From the NCBI GenBank assembly GCA_029571985.1, contig JAKQVC010000160.1:1-36863 (forward strand): DNA of 36,863 nucleotides, read 5' to 3'. The DNA comes from Bacteroidota bacterium. GTDB taxonomy: Bacteria; Bacteroidota; Bacteroidia; Chitinophagales; BACL12. Positions 6,846-15,453 of the stretch are shown here, piece by piece. Below the pieces are notes generated by a model that had not been told where the DNA came from, did no database searches, and worked only from the letters and a program-made list of their open reading frames with translations. The number at the start of each line of letters is the position of its first letter. Within the stretch, counting starts at the first letter, position 1. The position numbers and the translations under genes were made by a program.

Positions 6846-9053
6846 TTAATTGGCTATTTCCGACATAAATTTAATATGTAATAAACGAACTTCTTCAAAA
6901 CTCAATCCTTCATCTTTCAAATCGCCAAAAGCTGTTTTTAAATCCAGATTGCGCATCTCCATAAAATAGTCGTGCACTTCTTCCTGTAAATCAGATTCTA
7001 TAATATCGTCCAGATAATAATTGAGACTTAATTTAGTTCCGGAAGAAACAATGGTTTCTATCTCATCGATGAAATCAGGGAAATTCAATCCGATGTTTTT
7101 TGCAATATCCGGCAGTGGCACTTTTTTATCAATAAACTGGATAATTTTTACTTTGTGTGCCGACTTATTGACAACCTGTTTCATTACAAATTCTGAAGGC
7201 TTCTCTACGTCGTTCTCTTCAACATATTTGGTGATAGTCTCCAAAAATTTGCGGCCATATTTTTCGGCTTTACCACGACTTACACCACTGATTTTTACCA
7301 TTTCTTCCATGGTAGTCGGATACATGGTAGCCATTTCTTCCAGAGAGTTTTCTCCGAAAATGACATATGGTGGTAATCCGGCATCTTTAGCAACTTTTTC
7401 GCGCAAGGCTATCAGGGCGTCCATCAACACAGGGTCGAGAACGCTTTTACCGCCGGCATTCTCCATTTCTACATCGCTGGTATCTGTTTCAAAGTCATGA
7501 TTCAGGGATACCGGAATAGAGGAAGGTTTTTGCACAAACGCGCGACCTTTTTCTGTAAGTTTAATCAATCCGTATTGCTCAATGTCTTTATAAGCGAATT
7601 CGCTCAACAAACACTGGCGCATGATGGAATTCCAAAAATGCTCGTCCTTTTCTTTACCAACACCAAACAAAGCAATTTTATCGTGACGATAATTTTGAAT
7701 TTCCGTAGTGCGTTTGCCAACCAGTAAATCAACGAGATATGGAATATGGTGATTTTCATTTACGAGGTCAACCATTTTTAAGGCATTGACAATGTAATCC
7801 TTGCCTTCAATTTTTTCTTTAGGTTTTAAGCAATTATCGCAACAACCGCAATTATCCTGCTTATATTCTTCTCCAAAGTAAAATAAAAGAAATTTTCTAC
7901 GGCAAACACTTGATTCGGCATATGCAGCCGTTTCTGCCAGCAGTTGTGCACCCATTTCACGCTCGGCAAGTGGCTTATCGCGCATGAATTTTTCCAGCTT
8001 TTCAATATCCTTATAACTATATAAGGCAATACACTTTCCTTCCATCCCATCGCGACCGGCACGTCCGGTTTCCTGATAATAATTTTCGATGGATTTCGGA
8101 ATGTCGAAATGAATTACATAACGCACATCCGGTTTATCGATACCCATACCAAAGGCAATGGTTGCCACGATAACCTGATAATCCTCCATCAAAAATTTAT
8201 CCTGCACTTCAGAACGTAAATGCGCTTCCATACCGGCATGATAAGCGCCCGCTTTAATGCCATTAATATTGAGCACATTCGCAATATCTTCTGTCGATTT
8301 ACGATTCAGGCAGTACACAATACCTGATTTACGACCATTTTCCTTGATGTATTTTACAATTTGTTTGATGGCCTGCTCACGACTTCTTTTTGGTCGGATT
8401 TCATAATACAGGTTCGGACGGTTAAAGCTGGAAATAAATACATTAGGCTCTTCCAGTCCGAGGTTCTTCTTGATATCACTTTGCACCTTAGGTGTAGCGG
8501 TAGCCGTCAGGGCAATAATTGGAATATCATCGTTAATGGTTTCAATCATACTTTGAATCTGACGGTATTCCGGCCTGAAATCATGACCCCATTCCGAAAT
8601 ACAATGCGCCTCGTCCACAGCCACAAAGGAAACGCGAATGCCTTTGAAGAATTCGATGTTTTCTTCTTTTCTCAAGGTTTCCGGGGCTACATACAGCATT
8701 TTAGTGCGTCCGGCAACAATATCTGCCTTAACCTTTTTAATCTGTTGACGGTTCAGGGATGAATTGAGAAAGTGGGCAATATCGTTGTTACTGCTATAGC
8801 TGCGCACCAGATCCACCTGATTCTTCATAAGCGCAATAAGCGGAGAAACAATGATAGCCGTGCCATCCAGTATCATGGCCGGCAGCTGATAACACAGGGA
8901 CTTTCCGCCCCCTGTCGGCATAATTACAAAAGTATCGTGCCCATTTAACAAACTGGTGATAATGTCTTCCTGATTTCCTTTGAAGCCATCAAACCCGAAA
9001 TATTCCTGTAGGGTGTCTTTTAACGTAGCATGAGTTACATCCATCTTCTTCAC
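6846..9053 (-). CDS. recQ: ATP-dependent DNA helicase RecQ
   Basis: A 3'-5' superfamily 2 helicase for recombination and replication-fork repair. It is 735 residues, longer than E. coli RecQ because of a C-terminal extension. In order: Walker A PTGGGKSLCYQLPA with K51; DEAH box VDEAHCISEWGHDFRPEY with DEAH at 147-150; ALTATATP motif III; the IAFGMGIDKPDVRYVIH and QETGRAGRDG motifs; four zinc-binding cysteines (VCRRKFLLFYFGEEY, then CGCCDNC); an RQC winged helix; an HRDC domain around 525-605 (YVIFGENSLEEMATMYP); and a last 110-residue helical region of HTH type. ATG at 9053 or 9044 could start it. It is divergent from manC and probably leads the recQ-scpA-flippase group. Confidence 0.95.
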   Translation of the reverse strand: MKKMDVTHATLKDTLQEYFGFDGFKGNQEDIITSLLNGHDTFVIMPTGGGKSLCYQLPAMILDGTAIIVSPLIALMKNQVDLVRSYSSNNDIAHFLNSSLNRQQIKKVKADIVAGRTKMLYVAPETLRKEENIEFFKGIRVSFVAVDEAHCISEWGHDFRPEYRQIQSMIETINDDIPIIALTATATPKVQSDIKKNLGLEEPNVFISSFNRPNLYYEIRPKRSREQAIKQIVKYIKENGRKSGIVYCLNRKSTEDIANVLNINGIKAGAYHAGMEAHLRSEVQDKFLMEDYQVIVATIAFGMGIDKPDVRYVIHFDIPKSIENYYQETGRAGRDGMEGKCIALYSYKDIEKLEKFMRDKPLAEREMGAQLLAETAAYAESSVCRRKFLLFYFGEEYKQDNCGCCDNCLKPKEKIEGKDYIVNALKMVDLVNENHHIPYLVDLLVGKRTTEIQNYRHDKIALFGVGKEKDEHFWNSIMRQCLLSEFAYKDIEQYGLIKLTEKGRAFVQKPSSIPVSLNHDFETDTSDVEMENAGGKSVLDPVLMDALIALREKVAKDAGLPPYVIFGENSLEEMATMYPTTMEEMVKISGVSRGKAEKYGRKFLETITKYVEENDVEKPSEFVMKQVVNKSAHKVKIIQFIDKKVPLPDIAKNIGLNFPDFIDEIETIVSSGTKLSLNYYLDDIIESDLQEEVHDYFMEMRNLDLKTAFGDLKDEGLSFEEVRLLHIKFMSEIAN

Positions 9054-9079
9054 AAAGTTTTTATTGACGAGCGATTGGG

Positions 9080-9087
9080 TATATTTG
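9080..9087 (+). promoter_or_regulatory. Candidate -7 box (TATATTTG) for manC
   Basis: TATATTTG matches TAnnTTTG exactly. It lies in the 156-base gap between the divergent recQ and manC starts, and would give a leader of about 115 bases. A TTG at 9064-9066 is closer than the usual 19-21 bases, so the -33 element is unclear. Confidence 0.35.
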
Positions 9088-9209
9088 CGCCTGATTTAGT
9101 TACAAATACGGATTACTGCCGCATCTACCCACGGTATGAGAATCGCCTATTAAATATACTAAATTTTTATAATACTAGTTCAACTCGTAGAATTATACCA
9201 TCCGCGTCA

Positions 9210-10289
9210 ATGAGTAATGTTTATGTAGTGATTATGGCAGGAGGCATCGGGAGCAGGTTTTGGCCTGAAAGCCGCATCAAGAAACCCAAGCAGTTCCTCG
9301 ACATCCTTAATACGGGTGAAACCCTTATCCAGACTACCTATGCCAGGTTTTTAAAAATAGCCGACAAAGATAACATTTTTATCGTAACAAACGAACAGTA
9401 TATTCCGACTGTACAGGAACAATTGCCTGAAATTACCGCAGAGCAGATTCTTGCCGAACCTATGCGGAAAAATACCGCCCCCTGTATCGCTTATGCCTGC
9501 CATGTTATCGCCCAGCGCGACCCCGAGGCGGTGGTCATTATCTCCCCAAGTGACCACCTGATGCTCAATGAAGATAAATTCCTGCTTACCGCCCTCGAAG
9601 CGTTAGATTATGCCCAGCAACATGAGGTGCTCTTAACCCTGGGCATCAAACCTACGCGTCCGGATACGGGCTACGGGTATGTGCAGTTTGAAGAATCGAC
9701 CGTGGCAGGTCATATCCATAAAGTGAAAACCTTTACCGAAAAACCTGACCTGGAACTTGCGCGAACCTTTATTAAAAGCGGCGATTTTCTATGGAATGCC
9801 GGCATTTTTGTGTGGAGCGTGAAAAGTATCATGGAGGCGTTTGATCATTTACAACAAGATATCCATCAGGCATTTTGGGCAGCCAGAAAATCATTCGGCA
9901 CACCCGAGGAGCGCAGAATGATTGAAAAAGCCTATAGCATTTGTCCGAATATTTCTATCGATTATGCTATTATGGAAAAAGCCGATAACGTTTACGTTAT
10001 CCCATCTGCATTCGGTTGGAGCGATTTAGGTACTTGGGCCAGCTTATATGACAATTACGAGAAGGACTACTACGGAAATGCAGTGAAAGGCGAAAATGTC
10101 ATGATTTACGACGCTACCAATAACATGATTATGGCCAACAAGGATAAACTGGTTGTAGTGCAGGGATTGGAAGAATATATTATCATCGACACCGATGATG
10201 TGCTGCTTATCTGCAGAAAAGATAAAGAACAGGAAATAAAAGACATTACTACCGACCTGAAACGACAGGAGAAGGATGAATATCTGTAA
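9210..10289 (+). CDS. manC: Mannose-1-phosphate guanylyltransferase
   Basis: It makes GDP-mannose from mannose 1-phosphate and GTP, a precursor for surface polysaccharides and GDP-sugars. The protein has 359 residues, the single-domain form without a C-terminal phosphomannose isomerase cupin. The nucleotidyltransferase signature AGGIGSRFWPESRIKKPKQF is at 10-29. Also seen are AEPMRKNTAPCI (82-93), SPSDH (112-116), TGYGYVQF (153-160), FTEKPD (175-180) and WNAGIF (195-200). The open frame extends 60 codons upstream to 9030, into the start of divergent recQ, but MSNVYVVIMAGG at 9210 puts the start at the normal place before the signature, so I chose it. It appears monocistronic. Confidence 0.93.
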   Translation: MSNVYVVIMAGGIGSRFWPESRIKKPKQFLDILNTGETLIQTTYARFLKIADKDNIFIVTNEQYIPTVQEQLPEITAEQILAEPMRKNTAPCIAYACHVIAQRDPEAVVIISPSDHLMLNEDKFLLTALEALDYAQQHEVLLTLGIKPTRPDTGYGYVQFEESTVAGHIHKVKTFTEKPDLELARTFIKSGDFLWNAGIFVWSVKSIMEAFDHLQQDIHQAFWAARKSFGTPEERRMIEKAYSICPNISIDYAIMEKADNVYVIPSAFGWSDLGTWASLYDNYEKDYYGNAVKGENVMIYDATNNMIMANKDKLVVVQGLEEYIIIDTDDVLLICRKDKEQEIKDITTDLKRQEKDEYL

Positions 10290-10498
10290 AATGCCTTCGA
10301 GCTAAAAAATACTACAGCGATAGTTTCCTCCCCGGTTTTTGTATATATTCGTATGCAGTATACAATAATAACGCCCTAGATAAAGGAGTGTTTGGTTTGC
10401 CATGTTAGCAGCGGTTGCTATTCATCTTGCCGTTATACATGTTAAACAATCTGCACCTTTATTTTTAAGCAGTGTTTTTATTTACCTAAATAAATTAA

Positions 10499-11674
10499 AT
10501 GATGTTAACCATGAAAAGAACTAAACACACGTCACGATTGGATTGGTATGGTGTAGCAGCTGCCGGTTTTGTCCTTGCCGGCAATCAGGCCGTTGCACAA
10601 ATTGAATATACGGATTTAGGTCCTGATGTTATCCGGCAATACGGCGAGTTGCCGTTCAATTTTCCACTCAATATAGATGCCGATGGACCTATTGATTTTA
10701 ATTTCGGATTGGAAATCAATTCTCTTTTAGATGGTTACGATGGACTGATAGCCGCTCCCTGGTTTTTAGAGCCAGGGAATGGGGTAGCAGGAATAACGTA
10801 TTCATTTGGCGGAATTTTTCCGGTAGGCATGGCGTCACAATTTTCCAGTGGGGATGAAATTGGTTACGGAAATAATTTTGTTGGATTTAATGATATTGTT
10901 TCAAGCTCCTATTATGCTGTAATGGTTTTAGGTGTTGAACCTGAATTTTCGGCACAGGAAAATTTATTTTCTGATGATGCTGTTCCGCATTTTGTTGGAT
11001 TACGTATCGAAAAAGATGGTAATACACATTACGGTTGGGCAAGAGTTAGTGTTGATCCGGGATATTCCGGATTTGTCATGTATGATTATGCCTGGAATAC
11101 CGCACCGGGCGAATCTATTATAGCCGGCGATACCGGATTGGAAACATGTGAAACACCCGAATTAATAGGCGCATCTGTATTTTCCCCAACAATTGCTAAA
11201 GTAAAATGGGCGCCGGTTCCCGATGCGCTCGCCTATCAGGTAAACTATCGGGCAGTTGGAGATCCGGTTTGGTATACAGCATCAATCGGAGCCCCAAAAA
11301 CATCGAAAAAATTGACTGGTCTTTTATGCGCATCAACATACGAATGGAGGGTGCGTGCTGCCTGTGTAGACGGGTCGTTTTCACCGTATTCGGATTTGTT
11401 ATCCTTTACCACGTTGTCTTGTCGGGATGAAAATACATTAACTGATGAAATTGAGCCAACAGTGTATGCATTTGGTCAGGAGGTGCATGTACTATTTGAT
11501 GCATTACCGGAAAATGCAAGTATGCATGTATTTGATATACAAGGCCAATTAATTCTGGAAGAAAATCTTGTGCAAAATCATTCCACTGTCGCAACACAAT
11601 TGCCTATGGGATTGTATGTGGTAAAAGTGCATGCATCAAACATGACATATTCTACCATGGTTACTATTTTATAG
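10499..11674 (+). CDS. Secreted protein with Fn3-type domain and T9SS sorting domain
   Basis: A 391-residue protein of unknown function. A signal peptide ending QAVAQ follows a long charged start; the ATG at 10511 (MKRTKHTSRL) is an equally good start. Residues 30-215 form a beta-rich region containing HYGWARVSVDPGYSG and AWNTAPGESIIAGD, a pattern common in Bacteroidota secreted proteins with no known activity. Residues about 220-305 look like a fibronectin type III domain (PELIGASVFSPTIAKVKWAP, then STYEWRVRAAC). The C-terminus (AFGQEVHVLF, VFDIQGQLILEENL, LPMGLYVVKVHA) is a type A T9SS sorting domain, so the protein is probably exported across the outer membrane. The 209 bases before it hold no gene. 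Confidence 0.8.
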   Translation: MMLTMKRTKHTSRLDWYGVAAAGFVLAGNQAVAQIEYTDLGPDVIRQYGELPFNFPLNIDADGPIDFNFGLEINSLLDGYDGLIAAPWFLEPGNGVAGITYSFGGIFPVGMASQFSSGDEIGYGNNFVGFNDIVSSSYYAVMVLGVEPEFSAQENLFSDDAVPHFVGLRIEKDGNTHYGWARVSVDPGYSGFVMYDYAWNTAPGESIIAGDTGLETCETPELIGASVFSPTIAKVKWAPVPDALAYQVNYRAVGDPVWYTASIGAPKTSKKLTGLLCASTYEWRVRAACVDGSFSPYSDLLSFTTLSCRDENTLTDEIEPTVYAFGQEVHVLFDALPENASMHVFDIQGQLILEENLVQNHSTVATQLPMGLYVVKVHASNMTYSTMVTIL

Positions 11675-11728
11675 TGCTGTGGTTTGAAGGTTGTGTATCG
11701 GCTTTTCCTGTTTCTGATGGCAAACATT

Positions 11729-11747
11729 TTTCAAACAATGTTTGAAA
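11729..11747. promoter_or_regulatory. Inverted repeat TTTCAAAC-AAT-GTTTGAAA
   Basis: A perfect 8-bp inverted repeat with a 3-base centre, in the gap between the T9SS protein gene and the aminotransferase gene, 44 bases before the aminotransferase ATG. It is AT-rich and has no T run, so it looks more like a protein-binding site than a terminator. A TATCTTTA -7-like box follows at 11780-11787, very close to the ATG at 11792. Confidence 0.4.
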
Positions 11748-11791
11748 TGGTATGGCTATAAATCAAACTATCATAATGCTATCTTTACCCC

Positions 11792-12949
11792 ATGCCCGAT
11801 CAAAAAGTATCCGTAAAAAGTAAATTACCAAATGCCGGTATTTCCATATTTGCCCGCATGACTGCTCTGGCTAATCAGCATCAGGCAATTAATTTAGCAC
11901 AGGGATTTCCTGATTTTCTTTCCAGCGAAAAACTGATAGAACTGGTTAACCAGTATATGCGCAAAGGCATGAATCAATATGCCCCAATGCCCGGATTGCT
12001 GTCGCTGCGCGAGCGTATTGCCGAAAAAATCCAAGACATCAACGGAAGTGTATTTCACCCGGATACTGAAATTACCATCACAGCAGGTGCAACTCAGGCA
12101 ATTTATACTTCCATAGCTTCAACAATCAGAGAAGGAGATGAGGTAATTATTTTCGAACCGGCCTACGATTCTTATGCGCCGGCTATTCGTGTGCACGGCG
12201 GCGTACCTGTGCCTGTAACCCTGGAGGCACCTGATTATGCCATTAATTGGGATATGGTAAAGAAATCAGTCAACCAGCGCACCCGCATGATTATGATAAA
12301 TACACCGCATAATCCTACAGGTTCTGTGTTGCAGGCTTCTGATATAAAACAATTGATACGCATTGTGAATGGAAAGGATATCATTGTATTAAGTGATGAA
12401 GTATATGAACATATTATTTTCGACGGTCACCGGCACGAAAGTGTATTGTATTATCCGGAATTGCGCGACAGAAGTATGGTGATATTTTCTTTTGGTAAAA
12501 CGTATCATAATACCGGATGGAAAATGGGTTATGTCATTGCTCCGGATTATCTCACCAGAGAATTCAGAAGTGTGCATCAGTTTGAAGTATTTTCTGTAAA
12601 TACACCTATTCAATATGCTCTCGCTGATTTTATGCAGGATAAAAGTGAATATGAAAAAGTACAGGCATTTTATACACACAAACGCAATGTGTTTAACGGG
12701 ATGCTGCAAGGTTCTAAATTTTCTTTGAAACCTGCAGCCGGAACATATTTTCAACTATTGGATTACAGTAAAATAGCAGATAAAAATGATCAGGAAATGG
12801 CCGATTGGTTAACCATAGAACATAAAGTGGCGTCCATACCCTTATCGCCTTTTTATCGAAATGGTTCTGACGCGACCATGTTGCGTTTTTGTTTTGCGAA
12901 GCAGGAGGATACATTAAAACGGGCAGCAGAAATTTTATGCAGGATTTAA
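11792..12949 (+). CDS. Methionine/glutamine-type aminotransferase (YbdL-like)
   Basis: A class I PLP aminotransferase of 385 residues. Family features are INLAQGFPDF (33-42), YAPMPGLLSLRERIA (63-77), TAGATQAIY (98-106), INTPHNPTGSVL (169-180), LSDEVYEHI (200-208) and the Schiff-base lysine K236 in SFGKTYHNTGWKMGY. The last motif is typical of YbdL methionine aminotransferase and the kynurenine/glutamine transaminase K group. Its 3' end overlaps the omega-amidase start by 13 bases. That pairing fits methionine salvage: 2-oxo-4-methylthiobutanoate is transaminated using glutamine or a similar donor, and the amidase removes the oxo-acid amide formed. The substrate assignment rests on family and context. 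Confidence 0.87.
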   Translation: MPDQKVSVKSKLPNAGISIFARMTALANQHQAINLAQGFPDFLSSEKLIELVNQYMRKGMNQYAPMPGLLSLRERIAEKIQDINGSVFHPDTEITITAGATQAIYTSIASTIREGDEVIIFEPAYDSYAPAIRVHGGVPVPVTLEAPDYAINWDMVKKSVNQRTRMIMINTPHNPTGSVLQASDIKQLIRIVNGKDIIVLSDEVYEHIIFDGHRHESVLYYPELRDRSMVIFSFGKTYHNTGWKMGYVIAPDYLTREFRSVHQFEVFSVNTPIQYALADFMQDKSEYEKVQAFYTHKRNVFNGMLQGSKFSLKPAAGTYFQLLDYSKIADKNDQEMADWLTIEHKVASIPLSPFYRNGSDATMLRFCFAKQEDTLKRAAEILCRI

Positions 12950-13734
12950 CAGTTACACTGGTTCAGGCAAATTTGGTTTGGGAAAATAAACAGGCCAACC
13001 TCTCGCATCTCGAAGCGATGTTGAATGGCGTGCAACAAACACAACTAATTGTTCTGCCGGAAATGTTTAGCACCGGATTTTCGATGCAGTCAACTGCATT
13101 AGCCGAAAACATGATGGGTCCCTCAATCGACTGGATGCGTAATCTCGCTGAAAAAAAGAATGCTGTTGTTTGTGGCAGTCTTATTATTGAGGATGATGCC
13201 GCCTTCTACAACAGACTTATTTGGATGCAGCCGGATGGTATGCTGGAGTTTTATGACAAGCGACATTTATTTTCACTGGCAGGTGAGGAAAAATATTACA
13301 AGCCCGGTAAGCATAAAATCTTTCCTGAAATTGATGACTGGAAGTTTTTACCACTGATTTGTTATGACCTCAGATTTCCGGTTTGGAGTCGTCAATCGCC
13401 TCCATTTACTGAGCTCGGTGCCCATCCATATGATGTACTCGTTTATGTGGCTAACTGGCCCGAAAGGCGGTCGTACGCCTGGGAACAACTCCTGATTGCA
13501 CGGGCAATCGAAAACCAGTGTTATGTGATTGGCGTAAACAGAGTGGGAGATGATGGCAACGGAGTGCACCACAATGGTCTTTCCTGTATCATTGACCCTA
13601 TGGGAAAAAAATGCCTCCAGATTGAAGAGGTCGAATCGGCTGTATCCTTTACCCTGTCTGCTTCCAGCCTGCAAGACACCCGTCTTAGACTGCCCTTTCT
13701 CGACGACAGAGATGAATTCGAACTCCGTCGCTAA
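12937..13734 (+). CDS. Omega-amidase (YafV/Nit2 type, nitrilase superfamily)
   Basis: A carbon-nitrogen hydrolase of 265 residues. The catalytic Glu-Lys-Cys triad is visible: E42 in IVLPEMFSTGF, K108 in FYDKRHLF and C142 in PLICYDLRFPVW. YDKRHLFSLAGE and VYVANWPERRSYAWEQLLIARAIENQ are characteristic of the YafV/Nit2 branch, which hydrolyses 2-oxoglutaramate and 2-oxosuccinamate to the oxo acid and ammonia. The start is the ATG at 12937, inside the end of the aminotransferase gene (13-base overlap); the frame is open to 12889, but that start would add residues unlike the family. Translational coupling to the aminotransferase is likely. Confidence 0.9.
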   Translation: MQDLTVTLVQANLVWENKQANLSHLEAMLNGVQQTQLIVLPEMFSTGFSMQSTALAENMMGPSIDWMRNLAEKKNAVVCGSLIIEDDAAFYNRLIWMQPDGMLEFYDKRHLFSLAGEEKYYKPGKHKIFPEIDDWKFLPLICYDLRFPVWSRQSPPFTELGAHPYDVLVYVANWPERRSYAWEQLLIARAIENQCYVIGVNRVGDDGNGVHHNGLSCIIDPMGKKCLQIEEVESAVSFTLSASSLQDTRLRLPFLDDRDEFELRR

Positions 13735-13789
13735 ATGTTAAAATTTCATTAATCCTTACAATTTGTTTGGTGGTTTTGACGTCTGTACT

Positions 13790-13806
13790 GATATCTTTGT
13801 GATATC
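13790..13806 (+). promoter_or_regulatory. Palindrome GATATC-TTTGT-GATATC over a -7 box
   Basis: A perfect 6-bp inverted repeat with a 5-base centre. It contains TATCTTTG (13792-13799), an exact TAnnTTTG -7 box, so a protein binding here would cover the promoter. It lies 3 bases before the first ATG of the SPFH gene. The third gene of the operon encodes a ribbon-helix-helix protein that could bind it. Confidence 0.5.
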
Positions 13807-13809
13807 AAA

Positions 13810-14685
13810 ATGGAATCTAAACTCAAAACTATGATAACTGACAAAATTGTAAAACCCTCTTCGGGCTTTTTAATGTTTTTCCTGGTGCTGCTTTCTGCAG
13901 GCGCTATTGGTTATGCCATGAGCACCATACATCCGGCGTTTTCATTGCTGTATGCTGCATGGTTTTTTCTGCTAATCGGCTTTTTCATCGTAAACCCTAA
14001 CGATGCTAAGGTGCTGGTACTCTTTGGAAAGTACGCCGGCACGGTTACTGAAAATGGATTTTATTGGGCTAACCCTTTTTATGGAAAACACAAGGTTTCA
14101 CTCAAGGCGCGTACTTTGGATGGCGACAAAATCAAAGTAAACGACAAGTTGGGAAATCCGATTATCATCGGTGCTGTTATTGTTTGGCAAGTGAATGATG
14201 CGGCGAAAGCCAAATTTGAAGTGGAGAATTATGAGATGTATGTGAAATTGCAAAGCGATACCGCCGTTCGCCATTTAGCCGGTTCATTTTCTTACGATCA
14301 TTTTGGTGATGATGATGCACAGGAGTTTACACTGCGCAGTGGCGGCGAGCATATCAATGAAATGTTGATGGGCGAATTAAAAGAACGTCTTCAATTAGCC
14401 GGCGTGCATATTATTGAAGCGCGCATTACACATCTGGCTTACGCAGAAGAAATTGCCGGTGCCATGTTACAGCGTCAGCAGGCAACAGCCGTTGTTGCAG
14501 CCAGAACTAAAATTGTAGAAGGTGCAGTAGGTATGGTTCAATTGGCATTGCTCAAATTATCTAACGAAAAGATTGTTGAACTCGACGAAGAGAAAAAAGC
14601 AGCAATGGTAAGTAATCTGCTGGTGGTATTATGCTCCGACAAGGCAGCGAATCCGGTTGTGAATACGGGCACATTATATCACTAA
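13810..14685 (+). CDS. SPFH/band 7 domain membrane protein
   Basis: A 291-residue stomatin/prohibitin-type protein. Two hydrophobic segments lie at about 18-38 and 43-62, followed by the SPFH domain (NPNDAKVLVLFGKYAGTVTE, then GFYWANPF, then LKARTLDGDKIKVNDKLGNP). A long C-terminal helical part contains AEEIAGAMLQRQQATAVVAAR, the usual region after the SPFH core. Such proteins form membrane-bound cage-like assemblies. The first ATG (13810) is only a few bases from the predicted transcription start; the ATG at 13831 (MITDKIVK) is an alternative. It is the first gene of a three-gene operon with 10-base and -4-base spacings. Confidence 0.87.
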   Translation: MESKLKTMITDKIVKPSSGFLMFFLVLLSAGAIGYAMSTIHPAFSLLYAAWFFLLIGFFIVNPNDAKVLVLFGKYAGTVTENGFYWANPFYGKHKVSLKARTLDGDKIKVNDKLGNPIIIGAVIVWQVNDAAKAKFEVENYEMYVKLQSDTAVRHLAGSFSYDHFGDDDAQEFTLRSGGEHINEMLMGELKERLQLAGVHIIEARITHLAYAEEIAGAMLQRQQATAVVAARTKIVEGAVGMVQLALLKLSNEKIVELDEEKKAAMVSNLLVVLCSDKAANPVVNTGTLYH

Positions 14686-14695
14686 TAGTTACACA

Positions 14696-15211
14696 ATGGA
14701 TTTTAAAGAAACACAACGAATTGATGTTACCTGGTTGCGCTGGCTGTTTATCATATCCGGCGCAGCCATTGTGCTTATGCTTGTGTTTGCGGTCATTTCA
14801 GGCCAAGAGGATGTTGAAGGCGCTGGTTTGTATGTGGGTATATTGATTGTCCTGTTTACAATGGGTGGCACCTATTGGCTGGTTTTTAAGGCCGAATTAG
14901 AAACTACAATTGACTCGGTTGGATTTCAATATAGATACACGCCTTTTATCAATCGCACCAAAACAATTGCCTGGTCAGAAATTGAATCGTGGGAGTTAAT
15001 AAGGCTAACCGATAGAATCGGATTTGTAGGATATGGTTACGGCTATAAAAAACAAACCTTCCGCAAGATTACTTCCTTTCTCATGGGAGGAAATGAAGCG
15101 GTTCGTTTTATCCTCACGAATGGACACACCTTTATTTTTAATACGCGTATGACGATGGAATTGCAGCATGCATTAGCAAAGCATATCGCAAATAAGCAAA
15201 AGGTACAATGA
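14696..15211 (+). CDS. Small membrane protein, conserved next to SPFH (PH-like C-terminus)
   Basis: A 171-residue protein with two hydrophobic segments (about 14-35 and 46-66), then a soluble part rich in beta strands: ETTIDSVGFQYRYTP, KTIAWSEIESWELIRL, AVRFILTNGHTFIFNT, ending in a helix MELQHALAKHIANKQ. The order of strands with a final helix resembles bacterial PH-like domains found in small membrane proteins; this is by pattern only. Its stop overlaps the next gene's start (ATGA). Function is unknown; the context suggests it works with the SPFH protein. Confidence 0.75.
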   Translation: MDFKETQRIDVTWLRWLFIISGAAIVLMLVFAVISGQEDVEGAGLYVGILIVLFTMGGTYWLVFKAELETTIDSVGFQYRYTPFINRTKTIAWSEIESWELIRLTDRIGFVGYGYGYKKQTFRKITSFLMGGNEAVRFILTNGHTFIFNTRMTMELQHALAKHIANKQKVQ

Positions 15212-15405
15212 GTAAAGAGGATAAGAAATCTGGTAAAGAACGTCAGGCATTTATTCTTCGTATTTCGCCTGAAATTCTCAAGGCCGTTGAGAAATGGGCC
15301 GATGATGAGTTTCGAAGTGTCAATGGGCAAATAGAATATTTACTGAGTGAGGCACTTAAGAAATCCGGAAGATTAAAGAAAAATAATACCGACCCAAAAG
15401 CATAA
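15208..15405 (+). CDS. Arc-like ribbon-helix-helix DNA-binding protein
   Basis: A 65-residue protein. RQAFILRISPEILKAVEKWA followed by SVNGQIEYLLSEALKKSG fits a beta strand and two helices of a ribbon-helix-helix dimer (Arc/MetJ type). Its start overlaps the membrane-protein gene by 4 bases (ATGA). A palindrome on the operon's -7 box is a candidate target, so autoregulation is possible. It could also be the antitoxin-like member of a larger family, but no toxin gene is present. A hairpin terminator begins at its stop codon. Confidence 0.8.
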   Translation: MSKEDKKSGKERQAFILRISPEILKAVEKWADDEFRSVNGQIEYLLSEALKKSGRLKKNNTDPKA

Positions 15406-15434
15406 AAAAAACCCGGTCATATGACCGGGTTTTC
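15404..15434. terminator. Bidirectional terminator hairpin
   Basis: A perfect palindrome: AAACCCGGTCAT (15409-15420) pairs with ATGACCGGGTTT (15421-15432), with A and T runs on the outer sides. It lies between the convergent ribbon-helix-helix gene and the large modular protein gene and can serve both. Confidence 0.85.
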
Positions 15435-15453
15435 ATTTAATCACTCTTAATGG

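Noticed and set aside
9030-9209. 60-codon N-terminal extension of manC
   Set aside because: It runs into the start of divergent recQ and through the -7 candidate. The normal family start is the ATG at 9210, directly before the nucleotide-binding signature.
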